Below are positions 33,300-41,413 of a DNA stretch of 64,000 bases, in pieces. Position 1 is the first letter of the stretch. The number at the start of each line of letters is the position of its first letter. This DNA comes from Oligoflexia bacterium (GTDB taxonomy: Bacteria > Bdellovibrionota > Bdellovibrionia > JABDDW01): the NCBI GenBank assembly GCA_016715815.1, contig JADJXN010000001.1, forward strand, positions 310,001 through 374,000, in the 5' to 3' direction. A program made the position numbers and the translations under genes. The notes beneath the pieces were generated by a model. It saw nothing but the letters and a program-made list of their open reading frames with translations, made no database searches and was not told where the DNA came from.

Positions 33300-35234
33300 A
33301 TGAGTCAACAACCAGTTTTTTTAAGAGTTGTTAAAAATTCCAAACCTGTAGAGATGAAACAATTCTCTCAGGAGCAAATTATTATTGGAAGTGGTGGGGA
33401 TGCTAACCTTGTTATTCAAAATCCCCAAGTGTCACCCATACATGCTATGATTGAAGTACGAAATGGCAAATATTTTATCTGTGATTTAGGAACTGAGCAC
33501 GGAACTTTTATTAAAGGCCAAAAAATTGTAGAAACAGAAATAAAATCAGGTGAGGAATTTCAAATAGGGGATGTGACCATTGAATTTCATATCGGAGTTC
33601 CCAAGCCCCACGTAAAAGAAGAAAAGCAAGCAGTACCTAAGGCACCACCTGTAGCCCCTCCTCCAAAACCAAAAGCACAACCAACTCAGCCAAGCAAAGC
33701 TGCAGCGCAAGTGGCAGCAACTATTGGAGCTATGGGGCACGTGCATACACATCCAACTACAAATAAAAATAATAAAGCTAAAGGGACCTTTGCACCGCCA
33801 TCTTCAACAAATATAAAAACTTCTTTAAAGCCTACTCAAGGAAGTGCTGTTGAAGTAGTTGTGTTTTGGAAGGACAGAGTTTTAAATGCCTATCATTTTG
33901 GTAAAAATAAAATAGTTAAAGTAGGCTCTCACCCAGATAATGACATTATTTTACCAGTATTTGGAGCTGTGAGATTAAAACATCCTCTATTAAAAATTGA
34001 AAATACAGCAAAACTTATTTTAACACCTGATATGTCAGGGGAAGTTGTTAGAAAAGATGGCTCAAAAGTAAAAATTGAAGATATTAAAAAAAGTGGTGGC
34101 CTTGAAAAAGTAGGCTCCCACTATGTTTTTGAATTAAAACAAAATGAATTAGTCACAGTTTATTTTGGTGAAGGTGTTGAGCTTATTATTCGCTATGTAA
34201 GTGCAACCAGTAAAATCAAGATTGCTCCAATTATAAATATGACAGTTAACCAATTAACTTGGCTGATTGTTATGATGTTAGCAGCCTTCTTGTTTTTGTT
34301 TTATGTGTTTTTATATGCGCCTGAGCCACCTGAAAAAATAGAAGAGGAAACCATACCACCAAGAAAAGCTCAGTTTTTTTATAAAAGACCAGTTGAGGAA
34401 ATTACCCCTGTTGAAGTGGCTCCGAAAAATGCCCAAGAAACTATTATAGATAAAGAAGTAGCCCCTGCACGTGGTGAAGAGGGGGCGGCGCCTGAGGCAA
34501 AACCAAATCAATCTCAAAGTAATAAGCAAATTCTAACAGCTGATAAAGCTGGAAAAGACAAAGGAATTCAAAAAGCCCAAGGAAGTGCGGCCGGAGGAGC
34601 TAGTAAAAATAAAGATGTTTCAAAATCCGGAGTGTTGGGTGTTTTTGCAACTAAAGGTGTGCAGGAGCAATTATCCAAAGCTTACCAGGGCTCAGGCAAT
34701 GTTGCTGGAGTGAGTGCTGGAGCTACCGGAAGTGGAAGTGAAGCAGCAGGTGCTGGGATTACAACGGGTGCAGGCTTAAAAGAAGTTGGCATGGGTGGAC
34801 AAGGCACAGCCACAGTTGGAATCGCGGGACCAAAAACAAAAGGCCGCGGGGGTGGAGTACAAGGTTATGGAACAGGCCCACTGGGAGCTAAAAAGAATGC
34901 AACTATTCTTGCAGGTGGTGATGATATGACCGCTACAGGCGGCATTGATAAAGAAGCTATAAGACGAGTGGTTTTAAATAATATTAGACAAATTAAAGCT
35001 TGCTATGAAAAGGGCTTAAACAAAGATCCTGGTTTATACGGAAAAATTACCATTCAGTGGAGTATTGGCGCTGGAGGTAAGGTATTAGATGCAGGCGTAA
35101 AAAACTCAACAATGAATAGTAGTGAAGTAGAAAATTGCGCAGTAACGAGACTTAAATCATGGAAATTTCCTGAGCCTCCAATAAATGAGATAGCTGTGGT
35201 GAGCTTCCCATTTGTATTTCAGGCACAGGAGTAA
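33300..35234 (+). CDS. gltG: GltG/PglI-like inner-membrane protein: FHA, transmembrane, AgmX/TonB-type C-terminal domain
   Basis: The cytoplasmic half has an FHA domain (residues 5-95; IIGSGGDANL, SPIHAMI, GTEHGTFI, with His where Asn is usual) and a second FHA-like region (about 185-300; VKVGSHPDNDIIL). One transmembrane helix lies at 317-338. The periplasmic half has a Pro/Lys then Gly/Ala-rich stalk (345-550) and a C-terminal domain of the AgmX/PglI tail type (555-644; IRRVVLNNIRQIKACYEKGL, GKITIQWSIG, LKSWKFPEP), related to TonB C-termini. It should couple the adjacent TolQ/TolR motor to outer parts. Confidence 0.88.
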   Translation: MSQQPVFLRVVKNSKPVEMKQFSQEQIIIGSGGDANLVIQNPQVSPIHAMIEVRNGKYFICDLGTEHGTFIKGQKIVETEIKSGEEFQIGDVTIEFHIGVPKPHVKEEKQAVPKAPPVAPPPKPKAQPTQPSKAAAQVAATIGAMGHVHTHPTTNKNNKAKGTFAPPSSTNIKTSLKPTQGSAVEVVVFWKDRVLNAYHFGKNKIVKVGSHPDNDIILPVFGAVRLKHPLLKIENTAKLILTPDMSGEVVRKDGSKVKIEDIKKSGGLEKVGSHYVFELKQNELVTVYFGEGVELIIRYVSATSKIKIAPIINMTVNQLTWLIVMMLAAFLFLFYVFLYAPEPPEKIEEETIPPRKAQFFYKRPVEEITPVEVAPKNAQETIIDKEVAPARGEEGAAPEAKPNQSQSNKQILTADKAGKDKGIQKAQGSAAGGASKNKDVSKSGVLGVFATKGVQEQLSKAYQGSGNVAGVSAGATGSGSEAAGAGITTGAGLKEVGMGGQGTATVGIAGPKTKGRGGGVQGYGTGPLGAKKNATILAGGDDMTATGGIDKEAIRRVVLNNIRQIKACYEKGLNKDPGLYGKITIQWSIGAGGKVLDAGVKNSTMNSSEVENCAVTRLKSWKFPEPPINEIAVVSFPFVFQAQE

Positions 35235-35263
35235 AAAGTAAAACCAGAAGGGGGTTTACAACT

Positions 35264-35923
35264 ATGCAGCCAACACCAGAGACTGGAAATTTTATTATAG
35301 AAGCCTTTAGAGGCGGAGGATGGGGTATGTACCCTATTGCTATAATATTTGTATTAACAATTTATCTTATTATTGAGCGCTATATTGCCTTAAGAAGCCT
35401 CTCAGTAGATAAGGAAGATTTTAATGAAAAAATATTTGGAATGGTTTTAAGAGGCGATATTCGTCAAGCCATTACATTTTGTGATAGTAGACCAGCGCCA
35501 CTAACAAACACTTTAAAAGCAGGCTTGGTACAAGTAGTAAACCGCCGTCCTGATGAAGAAGTGCAAGTGGCAATGGATGGAGCCGCGCTAAAGGAAATGC
35601 CCAGGCTTGACGGCTGGACAAGTTATTTAGCCGTGTTTGCCAACGTTGCAACACTTTTGGGTCTACTTGGAACCATTGCGGGTTTAATTACATCTTTTAG
35701 AGCGGTTACATTTGCAGATCCTGCTCAGAAAGCAACACTTCTATCAGCAGGTATTTCTGAAGCGATGAACTGTACCGCTTTTGGTTTGATTGTCGCTATC
35801 CCTGCATTAATGGCTTATGGTTATTACCAAACAAGAATTCAAAGATTAGTTAATGATATGAATGAAAGTAGCGTTAACGTTATGAATTTAATTGTTTCTA
35901 ACCGAGATAAAATTAAAGACTAA
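35264..35923 (+). CDS. aglR: MotA/TolQ/ExbB-family proton channel (AglR-like)
   Basis: Three transmembrane helices (about 18-40, 118-142, 160-185), with the conserved second and third helices rich in Gly and Thr (VATLLGLLGTIAGLI; EAMNCTAFGLIVAIPALMAYG). With the two ExbD/TolR genes that follow it forms a proton-driven motor like AglRQS of Myxococcus or TolQR. AGAAGGGGG ribosome binding site. Its place directly after the GltG-like gene argues for a dedicated motor rather than Tol-Pal, as no TolA/TolB/Pal lies near. Confidence 0.88.
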   Translation: MQPTPETGNFIIEAFRGGGWGMYPIAIIFVLTIYLIIERYIALRSLSVDKEDFNEKIFGMVLRGDIRQAITFCDSRPAPLTNTLKAGLVQVVNRRPDEEVQVAMDGAALKEMPRLDGWTSYLAVFANVATLLGLLGTIAGLITSFRAVTFADPAQKATLLSAGISEAMNCTAFGLIVAIPALMAYGYYQTRIQRLVNDMNESSVNVMNLIVSNRDKIKD

Positions 35924-35934
35924 GGAAATAAAAG

Positions 35935-36411
35935 ATGTATACACCAGACGGTACAAAGCAAGGCGGAAAACGAGAAATAGATGTTGAGCTAAATCTTGTT
36001 CCCTTCATTGATTTAATGAGCACTTGCATATGCTTTCTCTTGATCACCGCAGTTTGGACACAAGTTTCTATGATCCAAATTGGTAGCTCCATATATGGTA
36101 AAAAAACAAGTACAGGCCAAGTAGAGCAGCCAACAAGAGAGCAGGTGAACTTAAAAATTGATATTAGCCGACAAGGTTACACCGTCAGGATTGGTAAACA
36201 ATCTTTAAAAATTCCTAAAGTGGCAGATCAGTTTGACCAGGCAGCTCTTATGAATGAGCTTAAAAATATTAAAGCAAGATACCCAGAAAAATCAGATGGT
36301 ATTATTAGTCTTACTGATGAAATTAAATATGATGAGTTGATTAAGGGTATGGATTCATTGATGCTATCAGGGTTTCCTGAAATAGCTATTGCCACCCAAG
36401 GCATTAATTAA
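35935..36411 (+). CDS. ExbD/TolR-family protein 1 (AglQ/AglS-like)
   Basis: A bitopic protein with the essential membrane Asp in its single N-terminal helix (LNLVPFIDLMSTCICFLL, Asp about residue 26) and a periplasmic domain (45-158). It is the first of two TolR-type subunits in this operon; AglQ and AglS of Myxococcus are likewise a pair. I cannot tell which corresponds to which. The hairpin repeat lies between this gene and the next. Confidence 0.88.
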   Translation: MYTPDGTKQGGKREIDVELNLVPFIDLMSTCICFLLITAVWTQVSMIQIGSSIYGKKTSTGQVEQPTREQVNLKIDISRQGYTVRIGKQSLKIPKVADQFDQAALMNELKNIKARYPEKSDGIISLTDEIKYDELIKGMDSLMLSGFPEIAIATQGIN

Positions 36412-36415
36412 AGAA

Positions 36416-36447
36416 AAGCCTGAGAGGCCAGAGGCCTCGGGCTCGAC
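36416..36447 (+). repeat. Intergenic hairpin repeat, copy 2
   Basis: It lies between the two TolR-type genes. GCCTGAG pairs with CTCGGGC and inside it GCC pairs with GGC around an AGA loop, with an AG bulge: 10 bp in total. It ends 12 nt before the ATG of the next gene, just before its AAGGAGA site. Confidence 0.85.
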
Positions 36448-36459
36448 AAGGAGAAACAG

Positions 36460-37053
36460 ATGCCCATTTATGTTCCAGGAAAAAGAGACCCGAGGCATAA
36501 AAATAGAATTATTATTGCAAAGCGAATGATTGTTACAGGTTTAAGCCTAACATCAATGGTTGATATGTTTACTATTCTTGTGGTGTTTTTGCTTCAAAAT
36601 TACTCTTCAACTGGTGAAATTTTAAATATTCCCAAAGATGTTCATTTACCAAAAGCAAGCTCTGTAAAAGAATTAAAACCAGCTCATGTGGTGACTGTTA
36701 CAACTGATAGTATAGTACTGGATAACAACACCATTGCAGATTTAGCACAAGTTAAAGCTCAAAAAGATTGGATGATCCCTTCTTTAAGAGAAAGCCTTGT
36801 GGCGGCTCTTCAGCAAGATGAAATTAATTATAAAAAGGCACTTTCTGACAGAGTTAAAGAAGCCATACCTTTAGGGGTAAAAAAAGAAGTTCCAGCTCAG
36901 GAGAGCTTAAAAAAGATTACAGTACAGGCAGATAAAGAAATGGATTTTTTAACCATTAAAAAAGTCATGTTCACTGTAACTGAAGCAGGGGCTGAAGAAA
37001 TTAATTTTGCCGTTATGAAAAAGGTTGAAGAAAACGCAGTTCAAGCTAATTAA
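36460..37053 (+). CDS. ExbD/TolR-family protein 2 (AglS/AglQ-like)
   Basis: It has the ExbD/TolR plan: basic N-terminus, one transmembrane helix with the conserved Asp (LTSMVDMFTILVVFLL, Asp about residue 30) and a 150-residue periplasmic domain. The periplasmic part is longer than in copy 1 (197 against 158 residues total), with a Lys/Glu-rich middle. AAGGAGA site follows the hairpin repeat. It is the last gene of the operon; a hairpin terminator follows. Confidence 0.87.
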   Translation: MPIYVPGKRDPRHKNRIIIAKRMIVTGLSLTSMVDMFTILVVFLLQNYSSTGEILNIPKDVHLPKASSVKELKPAHVVTVTTDSIVLDNNTIADLAQVKAQKDWMIPSLRESLVAALQQDEINYKKALSDRVKEAIPLGVKKEVPAQESLKKITVQADKEMDFLTIKKVMFTVTEAGAEEINFAVMKKVEENAVQAN

Positions 37054-37057
37054 AATA

Positions 37058-37080
37058 GGCGATGCCTTCCTGGCATCGCC
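37058..37080. terminator. Hairpin between convergent genes, probable bidirectional terminator
   Basis: A perfect 9-bp stem GGCGATGCC/GGCATCGCC with a 5-nt loop ends the gliding-type operon. No T run follows on the plus strand; on the minus strand it is followed by TATTTTAATT, so it may work best for the gene coming from the right. Confidence 0.72.
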
Positions 37081-37091
37081 GTAATTTACTA

Positions 37092-38534
37092 TTACCTACA
37101 ACTACGTACTAACCCAACACTTGTTGAAAATGGTGCTGCGCACTTATTTAGTAACTCCCTAGCCTCAATGAGTGAGCTAAGCGCTGTTACATCGCCAACT
37201 AAAGTAACGGTTTTACCATTTCTTGCAAATTGAGTAAGTGTGTACAAAACATCATTACCTAATTGAGTAAGAACAATAGAATCAAGCAGTACTACCGCCT
37301 CAACACTTTGAGAGTTATATATTACAGAGGCCGCACCATCAGATTCCGCTGATAGCATCAGAGCACCCAATCTTGTTAACTCCTGTTGAGCATTAAAGTT
37401 TAGCTTTGAGCCCACAACAACTAGTTGACTTGATTTTTTCTGGTTTAACTCATCAATTCTTTTTTGCATATAAGAGAGCTGATAATTTGCCTCATTAATT
37501 TGTCTTATATAGCTATCTCGCCTTGATGCAAGATCTTGTAGTTCTCTGTCTTTTGCTTCAAGTCTGTAGCGCATATTATCAGCAAGTCTTTGCAGCTCAG
37601 GAAGACGACGTTCTGCTTGGCGCAGTTCTCTTTCTTCTTGTTCAATGAGCCTTTCTTCACGAAGTGGCTCTGATTGAAGTTTTTTAACCTCTGCTTCATT
37701 TTTTGCAATATTTTGATTAAGTTGGGCCAGATATTGCTTTGCTCGGTTTACCTCTTGCTCTTTAGCAGCATAGGCTCTTTCAATGCCATTAAGCCTGTTA
37801 ATTTCATTTTGTTTTGCTGAAATTTGTTGATCTATTTTATCTAGCTGAGCCTTTGCTCTATCTCGCGCTTCTTGGGCCTGCATACGTTGTGAGTAGCATA
37901 TAATACTTTGGCGGCAATCCTCCTCGCTAACGTGAGCCCATCTCTTTAAATCTTCAAGAGCGCGGTTGTAGTTTGCCTGATGAGGTGCTTTTTGAGATTG
38001 CAAACTTGAAATCTCACTTTGAAGTGGTGGAATACCTGCAGGATTGCGAGTGTTATAAATATTTTGCAGCTCTCTCTCTAGGTTAGCAATATTAGAGCTT
38101 TGTGAAGACAACTGAGAGCGAATTTGATTAATTTGTGCTTGTAATTGGTTAATTTGTTGCTCGCGTCTAAGTCTAGCTTCTTGAAGTTGCCGCCTTAATC
38201 TTGCAATTTCTTCTTGTGAGCGGCGAATTTGAACTGCCGCTTCCCTGTAATCTCTATTTGCTTCCTGATAAGAATATCTTAAACGCTCCACTTCTTGACT
38301 TAAATTAGAGACTGAGTAGTTCAGTGTATTTAGCTCTTGAGTTAAGTTATGAACTTGGCCTTGAAGAGAACCTTGTTCATAACTTAATCTCTGTAGTTCT
38401 TGTTGCTCTGACAACGTGAGGCCTGAGCGAATAATTTCATCAAATCCTCTGGCTTCAGATTTTGCCAGCGGCATGGCCGCCATAACTAAGGTTGCAATTA
38501 ATAAAAATAATTTTGGAATTTGTAGTGCGCGCAT
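37092..38534 (-). CDS. Exported long coiled-coil protein
   Basis: ATG 38534 is chosen because it begins a signal peptide (to about AKSEA) and follows a G9 tract that can act as the ribosome binding site. Residues 40-350 are an almost unbroken coiled coil (QLQARLRREQQINQLQAQIN, REERLIEQEERELRQAERR). The C-terminal 110 residues are a compact domain with alternating hydrophobic strands (SAESDGAASVIYNSQSVEAV, VTLVGDVTALS) and two Cys. No family is recognised. A periplasmic spacer or PcsB-like division factor is conceivable, but no catalytic domain is seen. Confidence 0.75.
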   Translation of the reverse strand: MRALQIPKLFLLIATLVMAAMPLAKSEARGFDEIIRSGLTLSEQQELQRLSYEQGSLQGQVHNLTQELNTLNYSVSNLSQEVERLRYSYQEANRDYREAAVQIRRSQEEIARLRRQLQEARLRREQQINQLQAQINQIRSQLSSQSSNIANLERELQNIYNTRNPAGIPPLQSEISSLQSQKAPHQANYNRALEDLKRWAHVSEEDCRQSIICYSQRMQAQEARDRAKAQLDKIDQQISAKQNEINRLNGIERAYAAKEQEVNRAKQYLAQLNQNIAKNEAEVKKLQSEPLREERLIEQEERELRQAERRLPELQRLADNMRYRLEAKDRELQDLASRRDSYIRQINEANYQLSYMQKRIDELNQKKSSQLVVVGSKLNFNAQQELTRLGALMLSAESDGAASVIYNSQSVEAVVLLDSIVLTQLGNDVLYTLTQFARNGKTVTLVGDVTALSSLIEARELLNKCAAPFSTSVGLVRSCR

Positions 38535-38538
38535 TGTT

Positions 38539-38556
38539 CCCCCCCCCTTTTTTTTT
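38539..38556 (-). repeat. A9-G9 homopolymer tract in front of the coiled-coil gene
   Basis: On the coding strand nine A are followed by nine G, four bases before the ATG at 38534. The G tract replaces a normal Shine-Dalgarno sequence, so its length could set translation efficiency. Confidence 0.85.
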
Positions 38557-38761
38557 GCGTGAGCAAATGTTTTACCCAAAAAATTAAGTTTGCAAGCTTA
38601 AGACCAAATTAAATTTGCTATCAGACTTAGCCTTGTGCAGCTAATTTTGATTTAAGCCTTTAACAAGGTGCACTTTGGCTACAAGCTTTGGTTTATTGGG
38701 GGCAAATGGCTACCGGCTTAAAATACTTTAAAAATTATGTTTGGGCTTTAGCGCACGGTAA

Positions 38762-39310
38762 TCAACATTTTTCGTGTTCTCTTAATAAATATATTTTAGC
38801 TTGAAAACGACTGGCACCCAAACCTTCCATTTGATTTATAAGCAAATAATCTTTCATTACCAAGTGTGCTTTTTCACCAATGACAATGCGTGTATATGGG
38901 CGATAATCCCAAAAATTCTTTGCTCCTTCCCCTAAATTTTTATTATGTCTTGTTATTTGAAGAGCTAATGTACCAGTTAGGGAGCGAATGAATTTTTCAT
39001 AGGTGAAGCGGTTTGAAAGCTGCATATATAAATGCAAATGATTGCCCACATTAGCACAATTAATTATTTTTATGCCCCACCTAAGTGAAAACTTATTTAA
39101 TGCCTGCTTAATTAAAAACTTGTTTTTCTTTTCCCAAAATGAGTTTTTGCCAACCGCCTTTGATGAACGTAAAACCAAATGAATTGGGTATCTGGTTGAT
39201 AGTGGGCGTGCTGTGCGATGCGCCCTTTTAGTAGTGAGTGAGCCACCAAAAAAAAGCTGTGATTTAAATTCTTTTGTCTGAAATTTTGTTTGCTTTAAAC
39301 CCTTATACAC
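38762..39310 (-). CDS. Y1/RAYT-like HUH transposase
   Basis: The protein has the HUH motif NHLHLYMQ (about residue 102), a preceding beta-strand IINCANVG and a later helix with a candidate catalytic Tyr (VMKDYLLINQMEG). These are features of IS200/IS605-related REP-associated tyrosine transposases. The basic N-terminus (KRAHRTARPLSTRYPIHLVL) also fits. GTG start, weak ribosome binding site. No flanking insertion sequence ends or target duplication are evident, so it may be a single-copy domesticated gene. Confidence 0.8.
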   Translation of the reverse strand: MYKGLKQTKFQTKEFKSQLFFGGSLTTKRAHRTARPLSTRYPIHLVLRSSKAVGKNSFWEKKNKFLIKQALNKFSLRWGIKIINCANVGNHLHLYMQLSNRFTYEKFIRSLTGTLALQITRHNKNLGEGAKNFWDYRPYTRIVIGEKAHLVMKDYLLINQMEGLGASRFQAKIYLLREHEKC

Positions 39311-39687
39311 TTATTTGTCTCTGACTTTGTTTTCCCTTTAAGCTTTTAAGCGTAAATATATGTGAGCGATGGTATTAATACAAGAAATTACTTTTAAGCA
39401 AAGGGTGGATAACAATATACTGATTGAGTAAAAAAAGAAGCTTTAGAGAAGATTTGTGACCAAAGTGTAAACTCAGTTTATAATATAGAAATAAAGATAA
39501 CGCACACGCCTCATTTAAATTAATACTTTCATCCAGTAGTTATTTATGTTTATACCAGTCTGGTTAGGGTGATTATTTATGCTTAAATCGAGTTTGTTAA
39601 GGTGCTATCATTAACCAAGCAAAAGTAGCTAAAGTGGTATTTTCTAGTAAAATACTAGAGTGCGTAAAATAACATGGTAAAGTGGGC
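39311..39687. other. Intergenic region upstream of the lpt-rpoN genes
   Basis: This 377-bp AT-rich stretch separates the divergent RAYT and lptC genes. It holds an inverted repeat GTATTTT-CTAGT-AAAATAC at 39637-39655, about 32 bp before the lptC start, which could be an operator. A TATAAT box at 39479-39484 with a TTGTGA 19 bp upstream (39454) is a weak promoter candidate. No gene or RNA is recognised. Confidence 0.45.
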
Positions 39688-40686
39688 ATGAGAAAACTAA
39701 AAAAATGGGGCCTATTTTTTTTATTTGTATTATTAGGAATGGAAATTCTCACCATAGCCCCAAAAAAATTAGGTAAAAAAGAAGAAGTTAAACATGTCAG
39801 TCATGACCAGGACGAATCATCTCAAAATTCTAACAAAGGTCCTTCGCAAGTACATACAACAGCACAACTTATGCGAGGGGTGCGTTTAGTCGAAGCCGGA
39901 AAAGCTGGAAAAGAGTGGGAGCTTGAAGCACTGACTGCCCAAGGTTATAAAGAAAAAGGCACATGGAAAATGCAAGGAGTAACTACAAAGTATTATGGTG
40001 AGGGAGATGCTTTTTATAAAGTAACCGGAGATAAGGGAAGTATTGAGCTTGAAACAAAAAACATGGAAATTTTTGGAAACGTTTTAATGGAAACTTCTGA
40101 GGGTTTTACAATTAAAACAGATATGGTAAAGTTTAATTCAAAATCAAGACAGCTCTACACAGATAGGTTTGTCGAGGTTCTTGGCCCTAAAAGTGAGGGT
40201 AAGTTTGAACTTACTGCTTATGGTTTTAATGCCAATTTAAATAACAATATTGTAGATTTGAAAAAAGACGTGAAAGCCGTTCGTGAAGTGCAAAAAAATA
40301 AAGATATGAATATAAAATCAGAAATTGCACGCATTGAAGGAAGACATAATTTGGCGCGCTTTGAAAAAGATGTTCAGGTTGATCTTGAAGGAGTGCGCAT
40401 GACAGGAGCCATTGCAGATTTTGAATTTGATAAGAAAACAAAAAAACTAGATTCCTTATTGATGCAAAAAGATGTTCGAGTGACAGACCAAGAAAGGTTT
40501 GCTACTTCAGAAAAAGCAAAAGTTATTTTCTCTAAAAACGAGTATGTATTAAGTGGAAACCCTAGGGTTATACAAAATAATAATGAGCTAAGGGGTGAGG
40601 AAATTCATCTTCTTGATGGTGGTAAACAAGTAAAAGTACTTAGAGCAAAAGCAAAAGTAGAAAACAAAGAGGGAACAAAACCATGA
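39688..40686 (+). CDS. lptC: LptC with C-terminal LptA/OstA-like domain
   Basis: One N-terminal membrane anchor (about 5-22) and an LptC domain (about 40-180; beta-jellyroll strands such as WKMQGVTTKYY, GNVLMETSEGFTIKTD) are followed by a second jellyroll segment (about 205-325; EKDVQVDLEGVRMTGAIADF, NEYVLSGNPRVIQ, ELRGEEIHLLDG) resembling LptA. LptC is about 190 residues in E. coli, so 332 residues with an LptA-like half suggests a fused periplasmic bridge. It overlaps lptB by 4 nt. GTG 39682 two codons upstream is an alternative start. Confidence 0.82.
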   Translation: MRKLKKWGLFFLFVLLGMEILTIAPKKLGKKEEVKHVSHDQDESSQNSNKGPSQVHTTAQLMRGVRLVEAGKAGKEWELEALTAQGYKEKGTWKMQGVTTKYYGEGDAFYKVTGDKGSIELETKNMEIFGNVLMETSEGFTIKTDMVKFNSKSRQLYTDRFVEVLGPKSEGKFELTAYGFNANLNNNIVDLKKDVKAVREVQKNKDMNIKSEIARIEGRHNLARFEKDVQVDLEGVRMTGAIADFEFDKKTKKLDSLLMQKDVRVTDQERFATSEKAKVIFSKNEYVLSGNPRVIQNNNELRGEEIHLLDGGKQVKVLRAKAKVENKEGTKP

Positions 40687-41405
40687 GCCTACTTGCAATA
40701 GAAAATATTTCTAAATCATTTAAAAAGCGCACTGTTGTAGATGGTGTTAGTTTCACCGTTACATCAGGTCAAATTGTTGGGCTCTTGGGCCCCAACGGAG
40801 CTGGTAAAACCACAAGTTTCTACATGGTCGTGGGGTTAATTAAGCCCGACCATGGTGATGTAAAACTTGATGATATAAGTATTGGCCGAAAGGCTATGTT
40901 TGAAAGAGCGCGCATGGGGGTAAGTTATCTTCCCCAAGAGCCAAGTGTTTTTAGAAAACTCACAGTTGAAGATAATATTTTAGTTGGACTTGAAGCCCAT
41001 GGCTATGAGGGGGCAGAAAAGGCTGAAAGACTAGAGGAGCTTCTAAATGATTTTAAAATTGGCCATGTTAGAAGAAGTTATGCCTATTCTCTTTCTGGTG
41101 GAGAAAGGCGTCGTGTAGAGATTGCACGCGCTCTTGCTGGAAACCCCTTATTTTTGCTCTTAGACGAGCCCTTTGCTGGGATTGACCCCATTGCTGTAGG
41201 GGATATTCAAATCATTATTGAGGGGCTAAAAAAGAGAAATATTGGTATACTGATAACTGATCACAATGTAAGAGAAACTCTTCGCATTTGCGATAGAGCC
41301 TATATTTTAAAAGAGGGCAAAATCCAGGTAACCGGCACTGCCCAAGAAATAGCAGAATCAGAAGTGGCAAGAAAATTTTATCTTGGTGAAAAGTTTAGTT
41401 TGTAA
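40683..41405 (+). CDS. lptB: LPS export ABC transporter ATPase LptB
   Basis: ATPase driving LPS extraction from the inner membrane with LptFG (not in this window). Walker A GPNGAGKTTSF, the Q-loop region YLPQEPSVF, the signature SLSGGERRRVE and Walker B LFLLLDEPFAGIDP all fit LptB, including the LPQE sequence characteristic of the family. Length 240. It is coupled to lptC and lies 8 bp before rpoN, the classic lptB-rpoN-hpf order. Confidence 0.97.
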   Translation: MSLLAIENISKSFKKRTVVDGVSFTVTSGQIVGLLGPNGAGKTTSFYMVVGLIKPDHGDVKLDDISIGRKAMFERARMGVSYLPQEPSVFRKLTVEDNILVGLEAHGYEGAEKAERLEELLNDFKIGHVRRSYAYSLSGGERRRVEIARALAGNPLFLLLDEPFAGIDPIAVGDIQIIIEGLKKRNIGILITDHNVRETLRICDRAYILKEGKIQVTGTAQEIAESEVARKFYLGEKFSL

Positions 41406-41413
41406 GAGGGAAA

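Noticed and set aside
35264..37053. Tol-Pal motor (TolQ-TolR)
   Set aside because: There are two TolR-type genes, no TolA/TolB/Pal, and the upstream coupled genes are Glt-like.
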